Below, in pieces: positions 25,298 through 33,103 of a DNA stretch of 64,000 bases. A model generated the notes under the pieces. That model had not been told where the DNA came from, ran no database searches, and saw only the letters and a program-made list of their open reading frames with translations. The translations under genes and the position numbers were made by a program. Source of the stretch: Sycobia sp. Sy_11 (taxonomy: Eukaryota; Arthropoda; Insecta; Hymenoptera; Epichrysomallidae); the NCBI GenBank assembly GCA_018907035.1, contig JACCIC010000052.1, forward strand, positions 682,001-746,000. Reading direction: 5' to 3'. Numbering within the stretch: the first letter of the stretch is position 1; every line of letters starts with the position of its first letter.

Positions 25298-28200
25298 TTA
25301 CATCGAATTTGCTATAATAACTCTTGAATTGTCTGACTTGGGCTAACCCCGCTATATTCCTAATTCTTGAAATAGATATTTATATTTTCTGTATATTCTC
25401 GAAAATTCACCTGTTCCACGCTCACATCCCTTTTTTCCATACCATTCTTCATCTACTCTTTTGTTTACGTGGCCCATTCTTTTTTTTCAAAACATTATAC
25501 ATGTTCCTTTCCCTCTCCTAGAATCCTATTGAATTCTCATCCTCATCGGTATCTCGATCTTATTTTAAAGGATGCTATATATATATATATATATTAGGAA
25601 ATCATGTTTGATCGCTTTTACTTTCTTTATAGACATTTATAACGCCATTATTTTCTTTGCAATATTTTTTATTTCAACTTCGATTCCTTTTTCCACTATT
25701 CTAATTCCTTTTCTCATTAAGGTCTTTCTTCTATACTGGTACATCATTTATTTTCGTGTTCCCTATATGGAGTTAGACAATTAAGTAATGCGATAAAATT
25801 AAAAAATCGAGTATATTTAAAAATTAAGGTACATCGCTACGATCCCCTTCAAAGTAGTCTCCTCCCGGAACTATACACTTATTCCAGCGAGTTTTCCAGT
25901 TTTCGTAATAATTCTGGTATACTTTTTGTGGAATCTCTCCGAGTACCCTCGTCATAGATTCTTGGATGTCTTCACCTATGTCAAAATGTCGACCTTTAAC
26001 CAACTTTTTCAAATGGGGGAATAGGAAACAGTCGCAGGGTGACAAATCCGGTGAATAGGGCAGCTGTGGTAATGTTGCGCAGTGGTTCGGAACCCACTAG
26101 AAACTGTAAGTCTACAAAAGTCGTAATGATGTACAGATCTGCAACTAAAAGAAAAGTTCAGAATTAATGAAAAGTTTTTGAGCACAACCGGCCGATAAAG
26201 CGAAAGCTAGGTGCGGCTGGGAATGTTTATGTGTAACAAAGCATAACTGAGAGATCATTGTTATTGTTTGTTTTTGATTTTTTTTTTTTGTGGTAACGTT
26301 GCGATGTCTTTACACGTTATCGCGATCTCTGAACGTACTCTGAGTACCCTTCTTCGTAATTTTTCAAGCAAATTGGAAATTCCAAGAATACTTCGTTTAC
26401 GTTTTGTCCAGGTGGTACAAACTCTTTGTGAATCACCCCTTTGCTGTCGAAGAAGCAAATGAACATATTTTTCGCTTTGGACTTGATCATTCCTACCTTC
26501 TTTGGCCTTGGCGCTTTAAGGGACAGTCATCGTTGGCTTTGTCATTTAGTTTCGGGGTCATATTGGAAGAACTTACTTTGATCACCAGTAATAACTCGAT
26601 CGAGAAGAGACTGTGAGCCTGCTCGAGACAATCTTGAGCGATGTTCATTCAGTGGGCTTTGACTCATCTGAAATGTTCTTAAGTACCATCTTCGCGATCA
26701 GCTTTTTCATGGCGAAATCTTCGATTAAAATCTTTTTAATTGTTTCTCAGTTAATATTCAACTCGTCAGCCAAATGGTTAGTCACCGGTCTTGATGAACA
26801 AGGACGCGGATGCGCTGCGCATTCGCGTCGGTTTGCACTTGAATTGGCCTTCCGCTCCGCACCTCGTTTTTAACGCTCTCACGGTCTTTTTTAAAATCGG
26901 CATACCACCGAAGCACCTGATTACGACTCAGGTCATCACCACCATACACTTTAAGCACTTTTTCATAAGTTTCTGTCGCGGTTTCAACGAGTTTCGTACA
27001 AAATTTTATCGTGCAGCGTTGCTCTAAATTTTTCTGTTTCATTTTCGTGACATGCACTACTCGCATGTTGTTATAAAACACTCAACAGCTGGTAAAAAAA
27101 TGATCATACAAGAATCATCGAAGTTTGAATGGAAAGAGTAGGGTCTACTATTACGGTAGCAGAGTTACAGGTTCGCAGTGTTACCACAGGCCGAGAAATA
27201 AAATCGCTCGCATTACGTAATTGTCTGATTTCGTATATTCACAATTTTAGTCTTCTTCGTCTTCTTGTAATCCTTTTCACCATCAACTAAGTCCAATATT
27301 TGTCTTTCCGAATGCTGCTATCTTTTTCACTGTCGTACAATTCAACTCTTTTCTCATAGTAATTTGCTTTCTATTTCCTTTGATCCTATCTATATCGAGA
27401 TTTTATGAACCTTCCATGTTTGTAATTTTGCGTTATATGTTCTTTGTTGGTCTCTCTATTTCTTCTTCTTTTTTTCTCCCAAAAATTTGTCGCCTTTTTC
27501 GCCATGCTTGCTGTTTACATAATTATTCATTTTGCCATATTTTCTGTCATCCTCATCAAGCGATGCTTACCTTCTTTGGACCTTACTTTTCTTCTTCAGT
27601 TTACAATTTAGTTCGATCATGCTTTTTTCCGGATATTTTTGTTTACTCTGTCCCTTTTCCTCTTTTATTCAATCTATTTAGCCACTTTTCCTCTCCCTAG
27701 TTATCTTTTATACATTACTTTAACTCTATTGTAATGCTCTATTTTATATGTAAAAATGTTCGAAAAGCCTTTAGTAGACAAATAATGTACAATTCATCTT
27801 GAAATGTCAGTCTTGAAACATCATTAGTGGCAATTTTCAAATGGTATTGTTCAATAATTCAGCATAAATATTATAGATAATTTCTGTTATAAGCATATGT
27901 TATCTATAAATAACTGCAATTTTATATGTAATATTTGAAACTTACATAATGCATGTTTCTTAGTTATGTTCCTGAAGGTAACTTGACGGCGTGTGGTACT
28001 GATTATTTTAGCAAGGATTGGATATCTCGTTCTTATATTGTGGTTTACAGTTTCTTTGTATATTTCTTGCCACTCTTTATGATTATTTACAGTTATTACT
28101 TTATTATAAAAGCTGTCGCTGCTCATGAAAAGACCATGAGAGAGCAAGCGAAGAAAATGAATGTTGCTTCTCTGAGACAAGGTACTGGTGATAGTCAGAG

Positions 28201-28976
28201 TGCAGAGAATAAACTTGCAAAGGTTTGTGTCTTTTTCTCCTTAATATTTATGTAAAAAATGCAATATAAATTAATATAAACCAATATAAAATGCAAAAAA
28301 ATTTAATGAGTTTGAAAAAATCATTATGCACTGTAATTTTCCTTTTTAAGATTGCTTTGATGACCATATCTCTATGGTTTATGGCTTGGACACCTTATCT
28401 GATTATTAACTGGGCAGGCATTTTTGATCTAGCAAAATTGACACCATTGTTCACTATTTGGGGATCAGTATTTGCTAAGGCGAATGCAGTTTATAATCCT
28501 ATCGTTTATGGTATCAGGTAAATACATTGAATTTTGATTTATACTTCAAACATTGAAGTGCGTTAATGATAATTTATAAAATAAATAATTTATATCTAAT
28601 ACTGAATTATTATAAATACAATATGAACACTGATTTATAAAAATTTTATCATAGTACTTATTAATGAAATAAAATACAAGTAGTCATTTGGACTCAGTTA
28701 ATTCTAGCATTTGACTAATAATTATAGTTTTGCTCTTCATTATTTTAACATATTATAAAATGTTGATTTGATTTAAAGTTTTTCTTGCGTTTGTGCTCTG
28801 CTGAACTAGAAAGGCATATTATTTATTTCAGTCATCCTAAATACCGAGCCGCTCTATTTGCAAGATTCCCATCACTAGCGTGTGCTGGAGATCAACCTAT
28901 ATCGGGAACCTCTGATGCTGTATCCACTACTTCAGGCGTCACAACGCTTACCGATAACGATAAATCAAATGCATAA
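7834..28976 (+). CDS. Long-wavelength-sensitive opsin (five exons, 390 aa)
   Basis: Visual pigment of insect photoreceptors: a seven-helix receptor that binds retinal in rhabdomere membrane and activates Gq. Coding join: 7834-8187, 8550-8797, 27964-28222, 28351-28517, 28832-28976, all with GT..AG introns and matching phases. The N-terminus has a Gly-rich stretch (residues 19-28) and the glycosylation site NQT (31-33). DRY is at 158-160. Cys134 and Cys211 are the expected disulfide pair. Tyr137 occupies the vertebrate Glu113 position, and Glu205 occupies the Glu181 position. The KKMNVASLR loop comes before helix 6. The retinal lysine is Lys330 (codon 28477-28479), NPIVY is at 336-340 and HPK at 344-346. 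The tail ends SDAVSTTSG...DNDKSNA, as in hymenopteran LW opsins. No stop or frameshift was found. Intron 2 is 19.2 kb of transposon debris. Which LW paralogue this is cannot be decided here. Confidence 0.96.
8188..8549 (+). other. Opsin intron 1
   Basis: GTAAGT to AG, 362 bp and AT-rich. No repeat was identified in it. Confidence 0.9.
8550..8797 (+). CDS. LW opsin exon 2 (residues 119-201)
   Basis: Begins VINCYYETW and covers helices 3 and 4, including [12 protein letters not shown]. It ends FGWN plus two bases of the Arg codon. The donor GTAATG follows at 8798. Confidence 0.95.
8838..8870 (-). repeat. SINE tail fragment
   Basis: tatttaacgtcgttctattcagaaatgat is the reverse complement of the 3' end of the SINE seen at 6914-7139 (..gagcgacgttaaataacat). 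It lies just upstream of an oppositely oriented SINE head. Confidence 0.5.
8962..9086 (+). mobile_element. tRNA-derived SINE, copy 2 (diverged, no tail)
   Basis: gtctacaatgactcgatcgttaaagcgaaggactagtaat... matches the head of the SINE at 6914-7139 base for base with scattered changes. It continues through gacacaagcaccgctgtaaaa and ctttgtttacaaacac. The body after this point and the A tail are missing. Confidence 0.75.
9150..9650 (-). pseudogene. R1-clade LINE C-terminal remnant
   Basis: On the - strand from about 9640, two overlapping frames carry [30 protein letters not shown] and then [16 protein letters not shown]. These match the region after the reverse transcriptase in R1-clade LINE ORF2 proteins. 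The nearby + strand LINE at 11450-11600 has the parallel [28 protein letters not shown]. Frames are shifted and the zinc-finger Cys/His pattern is lost. Confidence 0.65.
9656..12275 (+). mobile_element. R1-clade non-LTR retrotransposon, 5'-truncated and broken
   Basis: ORF2 of an R1-type LINE copies its RNA into a nicked target. A short ORF1-like piece lies at 9656-9900. The reverse transcriptase follows at 9924-10676 ([32 protein letters not shown]), continuing 10677-11156 after a TAG, with [25 protein letters not shown] and YADD at 11061-11072. The thumb and connection region is in 11160-11758 (a TGA lies near 11289). A C-terminal part at about 11760-11940 has [13 protein letters not shown], a disrupted CCHC. 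The 3' untranslated region (11940-12275) ends acctctataaaaaaaaa, like other R1-clade tails. The endonuclease domain is missing. The copy is dead. Confidence 0.85.
12276..13645. other. AT-rich intron stretch without a recognised feature
   Basis: Open frames here (such as 12950-13207) are low-complexity Ile/Asn/Tyr frames. Apart from scattered A/T runs I see nothing to annotate. Confidence 0.55.
13646..13709 (-). mobile_element. Terminal fragment of mariner family A
   Basis: gttcgcagtgttactataggccgagaaataaaattggtcgcattacttaattgtttgacttcgtata matches the right ends of the copies at 2813-3915 and 25767-27235. Only about 65 bp remain. Confidence 0.8.
13806..14162 (+). CDS. Unnamed mobile-element-associated ORF fragment (118 codons)
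   Basis: Open from just after a TGA at 13803 to TAA at 14160. It reads [15 protein letters not shown], then a segment with [25 protein letters not shown] and later [16 protein letters not shown] and [11 protein letters not shown] recall this layout (FKxPF, NYHGIxW, then a charged block and a C/H-rich end) from repeat-associated proteins in insect genomes, possibly with an exonuclease-like fold. I cannot name the family. Homologous-looking sequence continues past the stop (LHIVKLFKK). It sits in the opsin intron and is probably a decayed element. The ATG at 13908 is internal to the homologous region. Confidence 0.4.
   Translation, partial: PRKGDPELIVFVFKAPFSRQQLSGHIRAQNTWHGMNYHGIAWNSGKFKYNEIVNILYATKIFTDGEIKRELLVGFKRYNFIFYDINIVNLPNYEWKKQKRIMNNKQNALTVCINQNAI
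14439..15467 (-). mobile_element. Mariner remnant, family B copy 1
   Basis: The left terminal repeat starts ttaggttgtcaaatatcttccttccgc at 14439. A diverged right repeat (gaatatttgataaccgaa) ends at 15467, next to TA. On the - strand 15398-14979 encodes the transposase N-terminus: [48 protein letters not shown]. The remainder to 14450 is catalytic sequence in shifted frames. A second copy with the same terminal repeats lies at 39074-40168 on the + strand. An internal deletion next to the right repeat removed the segment between the repeat and the start region. Confidence 0.85.
15540..15590. repeat. Short direct repeat, about 21-bp period
   Basis: ttcagtaagtaagatacta/ttcagtaagtaagatactt occurs twice in tandem. 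Confidence 0.7.
15620..16035. repeat. Complex inverted duplication
   Basis: Two segments are each present in both orientations. Segment X (gttccctataacagaatcgtgaataaagtgcactc, about 15637-15672) recurs inverted at about 15838-15875. Segment Y (about 15690-15805, containing agttgccattgatcctcgcaaa and gcaacaatctggaattg) recurs inverted at about 15905-16015. The order of X and Y differs between the arms, so this is not a simple hairpin. Both Y copies read through as a similar peptide (FQIVA..IIxNELxCI), suggesting a once-coding unit. Confidence 0.7.
16137..17095 (-). mobile_element. Mariner remnant, family C copy 1 (5' end missing)
   Basis: The terminal repeat cgagggtggattgataagtttcc begins at 16137 after TA. 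On the - strand the transposase is readable from about 17090 downward: a region with [15 protein letters not shown], then [15 protein letters not shown] and [23 protein letters not shown] (16830-16591). IDKTW stands where the first catalytic Asp lies. Further down, a stretch corresponding to LLPHPPYSP is at 16360-16385. Sequence right of about 17095 is unrelated, so the N-terminus and second terminal repeat are lost. The complete-length relative is at 52682-53975. Confidence 0.8.
17125..20875 (+). mobile_element. R1-like non-LTR retrotransposon D, two ORFs, broken
   Basis: A two-ORF LINE. ORF1 (gag-like) lies at about 17347-18730. ORF2 covers an endonuclease-like region (about 18740-19380, heavily mutated), a linker (19380-19860) and the reverse transcriptase (19867-20800). 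RT motifs are [43 protein letters not shown] and [17 protein letters not shown], with YADD at 20692-20703. Stops interrupt it at 20509 and later. After the thumb ([10 protein letters not shown], to 20873) the C-terminal zinc finger is missing. R1-clade placement is by the look of the motifs. It lies in the opsin intron in the sense orientation. Confidence 0.8.
17347..18730 (+). pseudogene. ORF1 (gag-like) of LINE D
   Basis: Starts [18 protein letters not shown], a charged coiled-coil N-terminus typical of R1-clade ORF1. Frames break at TGA 17470, at a run of ten C near 17589 and again around 18007. The conserved middle part is open at 18010-18390 ([31 protein letters not shown]). The end (about 18500-18700) has zinc-knuckle motifs: [14 protein letters not shown] is a perfect C-x2-C-x4-H-x4-[16 protein letters not shown] has lost its last Cys, and [20 protein letters not shown] follows. 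The role would be RNA binding and particle assembly. Confidence 0.7.
20876..21335 (+). repeat. Untranslated repeat block, source of a retroposed copy
   Basis: Non-coding, with degenerate internal copies of a phrase like agcACtatACACtgGTctACACActGTAaa (around 20920, 21020 and 21080). The last part, 21143-21330 (agtggtttggaacccactataaactgtag ... aaccggccgataaagcgaaagctaggtg ... ttgtttttttgtg), is repeated at 26080-26288 with a target duplication. It may be the 3' untranslated region of LINE D or of another LINE; the junction at 20875 does not settle this. Confidence 0.6.
21345..24480 (-). mobile_element. Old LINE L on the opposite strand, split by a mariner
   Basis: The - strand is A-rich and reads as a decayed LINE ORF2. 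About 24400-23640 is endonuclease-like (a weak FNWNANV where GDFNAR is expected). About 23300-22950 is the RT start ([17 protein letters not shown]). At about 22600-22575 the catalytic turn reads [11 protein letters not shown]. At about 22400 the thumb has a degenerate FWFST-like start. The frame resumes across the inserted mariner (21586-22323) with SYRAHIRNM, SKAVxKIW and [33 protein letters not shown] (21565-21350). It is riddled with stops. The clade is not determined. Confidence 0.6.
21586..22323 (-). mobile_element. Mariner family D copy 1, internally deleted
   Basis: Terminal repeats are tgctcaaatttgatccg at about 21590 and ggatcaaatttgatcat ending at about 22321. The - strand from 22140 has the transposase start, including [15 protein letters not shown] (frame-shifted), [12 protein letters not shown] and a C-terminal [15 protein letters not shown] piece near 21790. 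The middle of the catalytic domain is missing. A related deletion derivative lies at 44515-45455. This copy interrupts LINE L. Confidence 0.75.
24484..24740 (+). repeat. Interspersed repeat F, copy 1
   Basis: ctagcattcccgccgcggcttcaccc, then aagtatattgcctatagataattgtatctatgataatatttctg, gatgtggctgtattcagttag and a gattttttcggaatattt-like end. The same order appears at 36525-36640 (partial), 60410-61190 and 61365-62010. The start resembles the common ATACTAGCnnTCCCGCGGCTTC phrase of insect retroposon ends. No coding. Confidence 0.6.
24745..24960 (+). pseudogene. Mariner C-terminal fragment (cecropia-like lineage)
   Basis: One frame reads [29 protein letters not shown], then after a [28 protein letters not shown]. 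This matches the end of mariner transposases with an APSDYHLF...LPERWEKVV pattern. Nothing upstream of this piece is recognisable as mariner. Relatives are at 30800-31860, 33104-33780 and 43300-44350. Confidence 0.7.
25201..25293. repeat. Double (TA)n microsatellite
   Basis: Two long TA runs (25201-25243 and 25255-25293) separated by ttataccccttc. Confidence 0.9.
25320..25766 (-). other. Probable LINE debris left of mariner A2
   Basis: Pyrimidine-rich on +, so Lys/Glu-rich on -, with the same texture as LINE L. Weak endonuclease-like pieces (RNIAGL near 25345). It may continue at 27238-27710, with the mariner inserted between. Confidence 0.35.
25767..27235 (-). mobile_element. Mariner family A copy 2, with terminal repeats and TA duplication
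   Basis: The left repeat tatggagttagacaattaagtaatgcga starts at 25767 after TA (25765-25766). The right repeat ends gatttcgta at 27235 and is followed by TA (27236-27237). The transposase is on the - strand: start near 27045 ([35 protein letters not shown], interrupted), [20 protein letters not shown] and a C-terminus at 26045-25824 ([30 protein letters not shown]). The catalytic middle is broken by shifts and by a 209-bp insertion at 26080-26288. Without that insertion it is about 1.25 kb, the normal mariner size. Confidence 0.88.
26080..26288 (+). mobile_element. 209-bp retroposed fragment inserted in mariner A2
   Basis: Matches 21143-21330 in the same orientation (agtggttcggaacccacta ... 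aaccggccgataaagcgaaagctaggtg ... aagcataactgagagatcattg). It ends in a T-rich tail. It is flanked by TGTGGTAATGTTGCG (26065-26079) and TGTGGTAACGTTGCG (26289-26303), a 15-bp duplication with one mismatch. In the other mariner A copy this site occurs once (gcggtaacgttacg near 2938). This is the signature of a 5'-truncated LINE-type insertion. Confidence 0.85.
27238..27710 (-). other. Probable LINE debris right of mariner A2
   Basis: Same pyrimidine-rich texture as 25320-25766. On - it reads as Lys/Arg-rich pieces such as [15 protein letters not shown] with no intact motif. Confidence 0.3.
27964..28222 (+). CDS. LW opsin exon 3 (residues 201-287)
   Basis: Preceded by acceptor TTTCTTAG. It completes Arg201 and then encodes [15 protein letters not shown], helix 5 and the third intracellular loop with [10 protein letters not shown]. 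It ends KLAK in phase 0 with donor GTTTGT. Confidence 0.95.
28351..28517 (+). CDS. LW opsin exon 4 (residues 288-343)
   Basis: Acceptor TTTTTAAG at 28350. Covers helix 6 ([15 protein letters not shown]) and helix 7 with Lys330 and NPIVYGI. It ends with two bases of Ser343 before donor GTAAAT. Introns 3 (28223-28350) and 4 (28518-28831) are short and AT-rich. Confidence 0.95.
28832..28976 (+). CDS. LW opsin exon 5 (residues 343-390)
   Basis: Acceptor TTATTTCAG at 28831. Encodes [17 protein letters not shown] and the Ser/Thr-rich tail (likely phosphorylation and arrestin region) ending KSNA and TAA. Confidence 0.95.
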
Positions 28977-29283
28977 GCAAATGGAGAATAACTTTTCCGT
29001 TGTATTATTCTTGAGCAATGGAAAATGATTGTTTATCAACAATACAAAATCATGTACGTAACAAAATAGCGTAACATTGATCAACGTACTAAGTAAAAAG
29101 ATAACATTCTTTTGAAAAAAATCAATCAATAACTTATATCCTTGAGGAGGGCATGATCCGAAAGAAATATTATCGGAATTATTTACAAAATTAATATTAC
29201 AAGATTATCAAGAATTTTAAAAGTATGAATTACCTGCAGATATAATTCATATATCTACATTCAGATAAAATTTGTAAATATTA

Positions 29284-29289
29284 AATAAA
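29284..29289 (+). terminator. Candidate polyadenylation signal of the opsin
   Basis: AATAAA about 310 bp after the stop codon, the first canonical hexamer noticed downstream. Cleavage-site evidence is not available from sequence alone. Confidence 0.45.
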
Positions 29290-29475
29290 CGCTAAGCATT
29301 GAATAATGAAAATAAGCCTTTGTTATTAAGAGAAAAAATGTCACTTCTGGATCGGAAATCTGTGATCTAATAACCCACACAATTAATTAAATTAGTTTCT
29401 TCCTCGACTTGATCTGTACTAAGTATTTAACGTGGTTTAAACGCAGTTTAAAATTTAAGTGAGGTTGAAATATTC

Positions 29476-30046
29476 AATCAATAAATATTTTTATCAGTCT
29501 TACAGTTTTTATAATATAATATATTAACTAAAAGAATGACAGTCAGGCTGTCCTTATTTAGAGTCACCAATATACACCCCCGAAGAATCTGAAATAGAAC
29601 TTATTACTACAATAAATTATATTAACAATTAAGAAGTAATATTATAAAATATAATATAATATAATATATAATAGAATATAATAATAAAATTAAATAATAA
29701 ATAAAATAAAACAGGTTTAGTTTCTGAGGATGAACCGTATCGGTTCGAAACGTCGGATACCAAAGGTGAATTGAAATTTAAGGTGATGGGGGCAGCCAGG
29801 TTGTCCTTTTCTAACATAAAATATTGTTTTTATTATTCTTATTTTATTTATTATTTTTATTTTTATTTTATTTTATTATTAATTTTACTTTTATTTTGAA
29901 TTTTGAATATAATTTATTGTAGTAATAATTTCTATTTCAGATTTTTCGGGGATGACTATAAACAAGGACAGTCTGTCTGTCATTATTTTAGTTAATATAT
30001 TATATTATAAAGACTGTAAGACTGATAAAAATATTTATTGATTTAA
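29476..30046. mobile_element. Foldback/MITE-like element with about 150-bp inverted arms
   Basis: The left arm (29476 to about 29628) and the right arm (about 29897 to 30046) are reverse complements with few differences. Outer part: aatcaataaatatttttatcagtcttacag. Middle: ataatatattaactaaaa. Inner: gaatgacagtcaggctgtcc and cgaagaatctgaaatagaa. The spacer contains tcggttcgaaacgtcgg and gccaggttgtccttttctaac. Related pieces at 4680-4745 and 7150-7365 share only the inner part, so the outer about 55 bp may be a separate palindrome around the insertion. No transposase. Confidence 0.75.
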
Positions 30047-30799
30047 TTCGAGACAATCAACATAAGTACAATTTGAAATTTTGAAATATGAAATTTACTA
30101 TTATTAGGGTTGGCACTGTTCAGTCTTAGAATATTAGATTAATAATTTAATACAAAAATAAAAAGTTAATTTTAATTAATATAGGCTTAAACACACAAAA
30201 TGAGTGAATTCTATAAATGAAGATATATATACAGCCAGCACTAATATATGAATCTTGTATTAAAAAATAATACATTTGTATTAAAAAATTATGCATATCC
30301 CATTGTAAGTGTATTGACAGCGAATTGATTATTCGAAATGACCTTATGATTCAAGTCTCACCACGGCATGAGTCGTTATATCGGTCAACGAATAAGACAA
30401 GTCGCAGAGCAGCTTGACCACACTGTTTAACATTTATTGCTATATTCCTTTTTTAATAAGTACATGATTGTACATTCGCCTCTATGATATGCGTTCTTTG
30501 TATTTCTTTTGAAAACGTTTTTCAAGAAATTTGCTTGTGTAATTTAACGAAGCATATACATTTATCTGATGTAATCTAATTTTGTAAGTTATAATAAATC
30601 ATATATGCATTTAAAGTGCAAAAAATGAATACTTTCTTATTTTTTTCTTTATTAATATATATTATTAGCATAAGCTTTTAGAAATACCCCAACATTTAGG
30701 ATTTATTTTTTTAAATTAGGTCATATATAGTAATGTTTAAGCTACTGGAGGTTAAAGTTCATTTTTACTTGTTTTTTCGATAAAGAAAATACTTACTTT
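30047..30799. other. AT-rich spacer; possible tRNA-like SINE trace at 30305-30425
   Basis: Largely featureless. The reverse complement of 30305-30425 contains gtggtcaagctgctctgcgacttg and gtggtgagacttgaatcataaggtc, loosely like A and B boxes of a tRNA-derived SINE. This is weak. Confidence 0.25.
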
Positions 30800-31860
30800 T
30801 TATGGGAATCTCATAACTATTTTATTCAAAGTATTGATCATTGAATTTTGCACATTTTGCTCATCTTTTAGGCAAGTTATGGATAACAACTGAAAAAAAC
30901 ATTTTCTCTTTCGAGGCAAACCATTGGACGAGTCATTTTCTGACTTCTTCAAAATTGGCGAAGCGCTCTTGTCAAGTGAGTGTTACATCGATGGAACAGA
31001 TGGTACAACATTTCTAAATTAAGTTTTTTCAATGTGTTTTTCACCGGTTGAGCTGTATGACACGGCGCGTTGGCCTGTTACAAGATATCTTTGCCATATT
31101 TTCGGGTGCATTTCAGCCGTTTTTCAATCATAAGATTTAAATTGATAATTTGTTGTCCGTAGCAATATTTATTCACCGTTACACCAGGTTTGAATATCTT
31201 GTAGTATACCATATCATACTGATCCCACCAAATATAGAGCATCATTTTACGGCCAAAGAAATTTGACCTTGCAGTCAATGAGCTGGCTTCATAAAGTGAA
31301 AGCCATGAGTTTTTTCGCTTTGAGTTCTAAAAATAAATCTAATTTTCTTTGACAATTTGATGTAGAAAGGATTTTCTTTGAAACTCTTAAAGTAGCATTT
31401 CATAAACAGTTTTTCGATTTTGCATTTGTCTATAGTTCAGTTTGCGGAGCACCTATTTGTTATAATTCTTGATTTTCCTCATAGTTTTTAAACATTGATA
31501 AATTGCTGATTTTTGTTGTGATTGAGTTAGCTCTTTATACAATAACACCTGGAATTCATTACCTTCGAAGTTTTTTGTTCCACATGGATGTTGATTGTCT
31601 GAATTTCGAAATCTCCATTTGTAAATTGACAAAACCCTGTCTCACATGTTCTAATCACTAGAACATATTCACTATAAATTTCTACTAGCAAGCGATGTGC
31701 TTCAGCTGCTTTTTCTTTTGATGAAATAAAAAAAGCAATGAATGTTGCAAATGTGATTTTACTTGGAACAAAACCGGACATTATTTACTGATATAAATAA
31801 GTATGACGCAATGTCAATAGAAAAAATGACCTATATACCAAACCATAGAAATATATACAT
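30800..31860 (-). mobile_element. Mariner remnant (cecropia-like lineage), - strand
   Basis: Start near 31781: FFISSKEKAAEAHRLLVEIYSE, then TCETGFCQFTNGDFEIQ. The middle at 31278-31078 has FFGRKMMLYIWWDQYDMVYYKIFKPG, where WWDQ carries the first-domain hallmark. The C-terminus near 30860 has a KRWAKCAKFNDQYFE-like piece. Many shifts; terminal repeats not resolved. Confidence 0.75.
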
Positions 31861-33100
31861 ATTCGCTAGCGATCACTGATAGTGAAACCGACAAATGACA
31901 ACTTAAACTTCTCGTATAATTATCTGCATAATATTAAAAATATAGAAAATAAATTGATATATTATTGAATGTCCATTCTTTCGTTAATAATTCAAAGTAA
32001 ATTCTTTTACTTTTCTTATATTGTTTTATGTTATGGCAATCAACGGCAATTCTTTAGCAAATCCTTTGTATATTATCTTTTTTAAAATATTTTGTCACAA
32101 AAACCACCTTTGTCTTGTAAAAAGATATTAAGAAGGTTATATTCACTATAACTGGAATCGAAATTTTTGAAAAAATTTATGAAAAAATTAATGTGTAATT
32201 GTAGTGTTAAGAATGTATCGTAATAAAAGAAGAAAACTACATATTCATATATTCTTTGTATATACATTTAAAATAATATGGTACTGGTAACGGCTAGTAT
32301 TATCAAAAATAAATTTATTAGGATACGAGAGATCTTTACTGTCTACTATTTTTCCCAACATAAAGAATAATATATATTTAAATAAAGTTAATTGCAGAAC
32401 TCATGAGTAAGATCAACTGATTTACATGTATAACATAAAAAATTTACATATAAACAGATACACTACATTTTTTTCTTCTTTTTTTTGTAAATTAATGTCT
32501 AAATGTTTTTAAAATATTTATTATTTTTTATACTGGGAATATGGTAGATGGTTGAGATCACTAGTATTTCAAGAAATTTTTTTTAAATAATAATAATTTA
32601 CAAAGGATATGTTGTTAAAAAGAACTTAATTATTTCGATTTCTTATTATAATAATATTCGCTCGTTGAAAGTGATGTTGATATGATTGGTATTCATTTGT
32701 TAACAAAATTATATAGACTTTTTCTGTATTAAAATTAACGAAGAAAAATTTGCTGATTTGCTTTAACAGACTTCCGGAGAACCGGAAACATGTCTGAAAA
32801 TTTCAAGGAGAGTCTAAGGTGACTGATTAAGCAACCAAGTCTATCCGGAAAATAGGGGTAAATATAAAAAATTTAGATTAAAATTCCGTTCAGATTAAAA
32901 TGTTTTATTCGCATTCTTAGGTTCGTGCGAGTAGGCCACACTGGGAACCAACTTTACATTTCTCTCCCTGTTCCTGGATCGCTTGTGACTCTTCACCCAT
33001 TTTTTGAGGCTTCGCATTCGACTATCTTTCTTTTATAAAGCAGAATCGTTACAGGCTTCCAGTCAAATAAACATTATTTGCGGGAAGCGCGGCTTTTATT
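31861..33100. other. AT-rich spacer without a recognised feature
   Basis: No motif-bearing frame on either strand. The frame at 32082-32267 (-) is low-complexity Phe/Tyr/Asn. Confidence 0.55.
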
Positions 33101-33103
33101 TTT

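Larger units (their letters stand above)
8798..27963 (+). other. Opsin intron 2, 19.2 kb, filled with mobile elements
   Basis: Donor GTAATG at 8798 and acceptor TTTCTTAG at 27963 join CG|T to restore Arg201, followed by YVPEGN. The intron is more than 50 times longer than each of the other three. It holds SINE pieces, three LINE remnants, at least six mariner fragments in both orientations, TA microsatellites and other repeats, listed separately. Confidence 0.93.
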
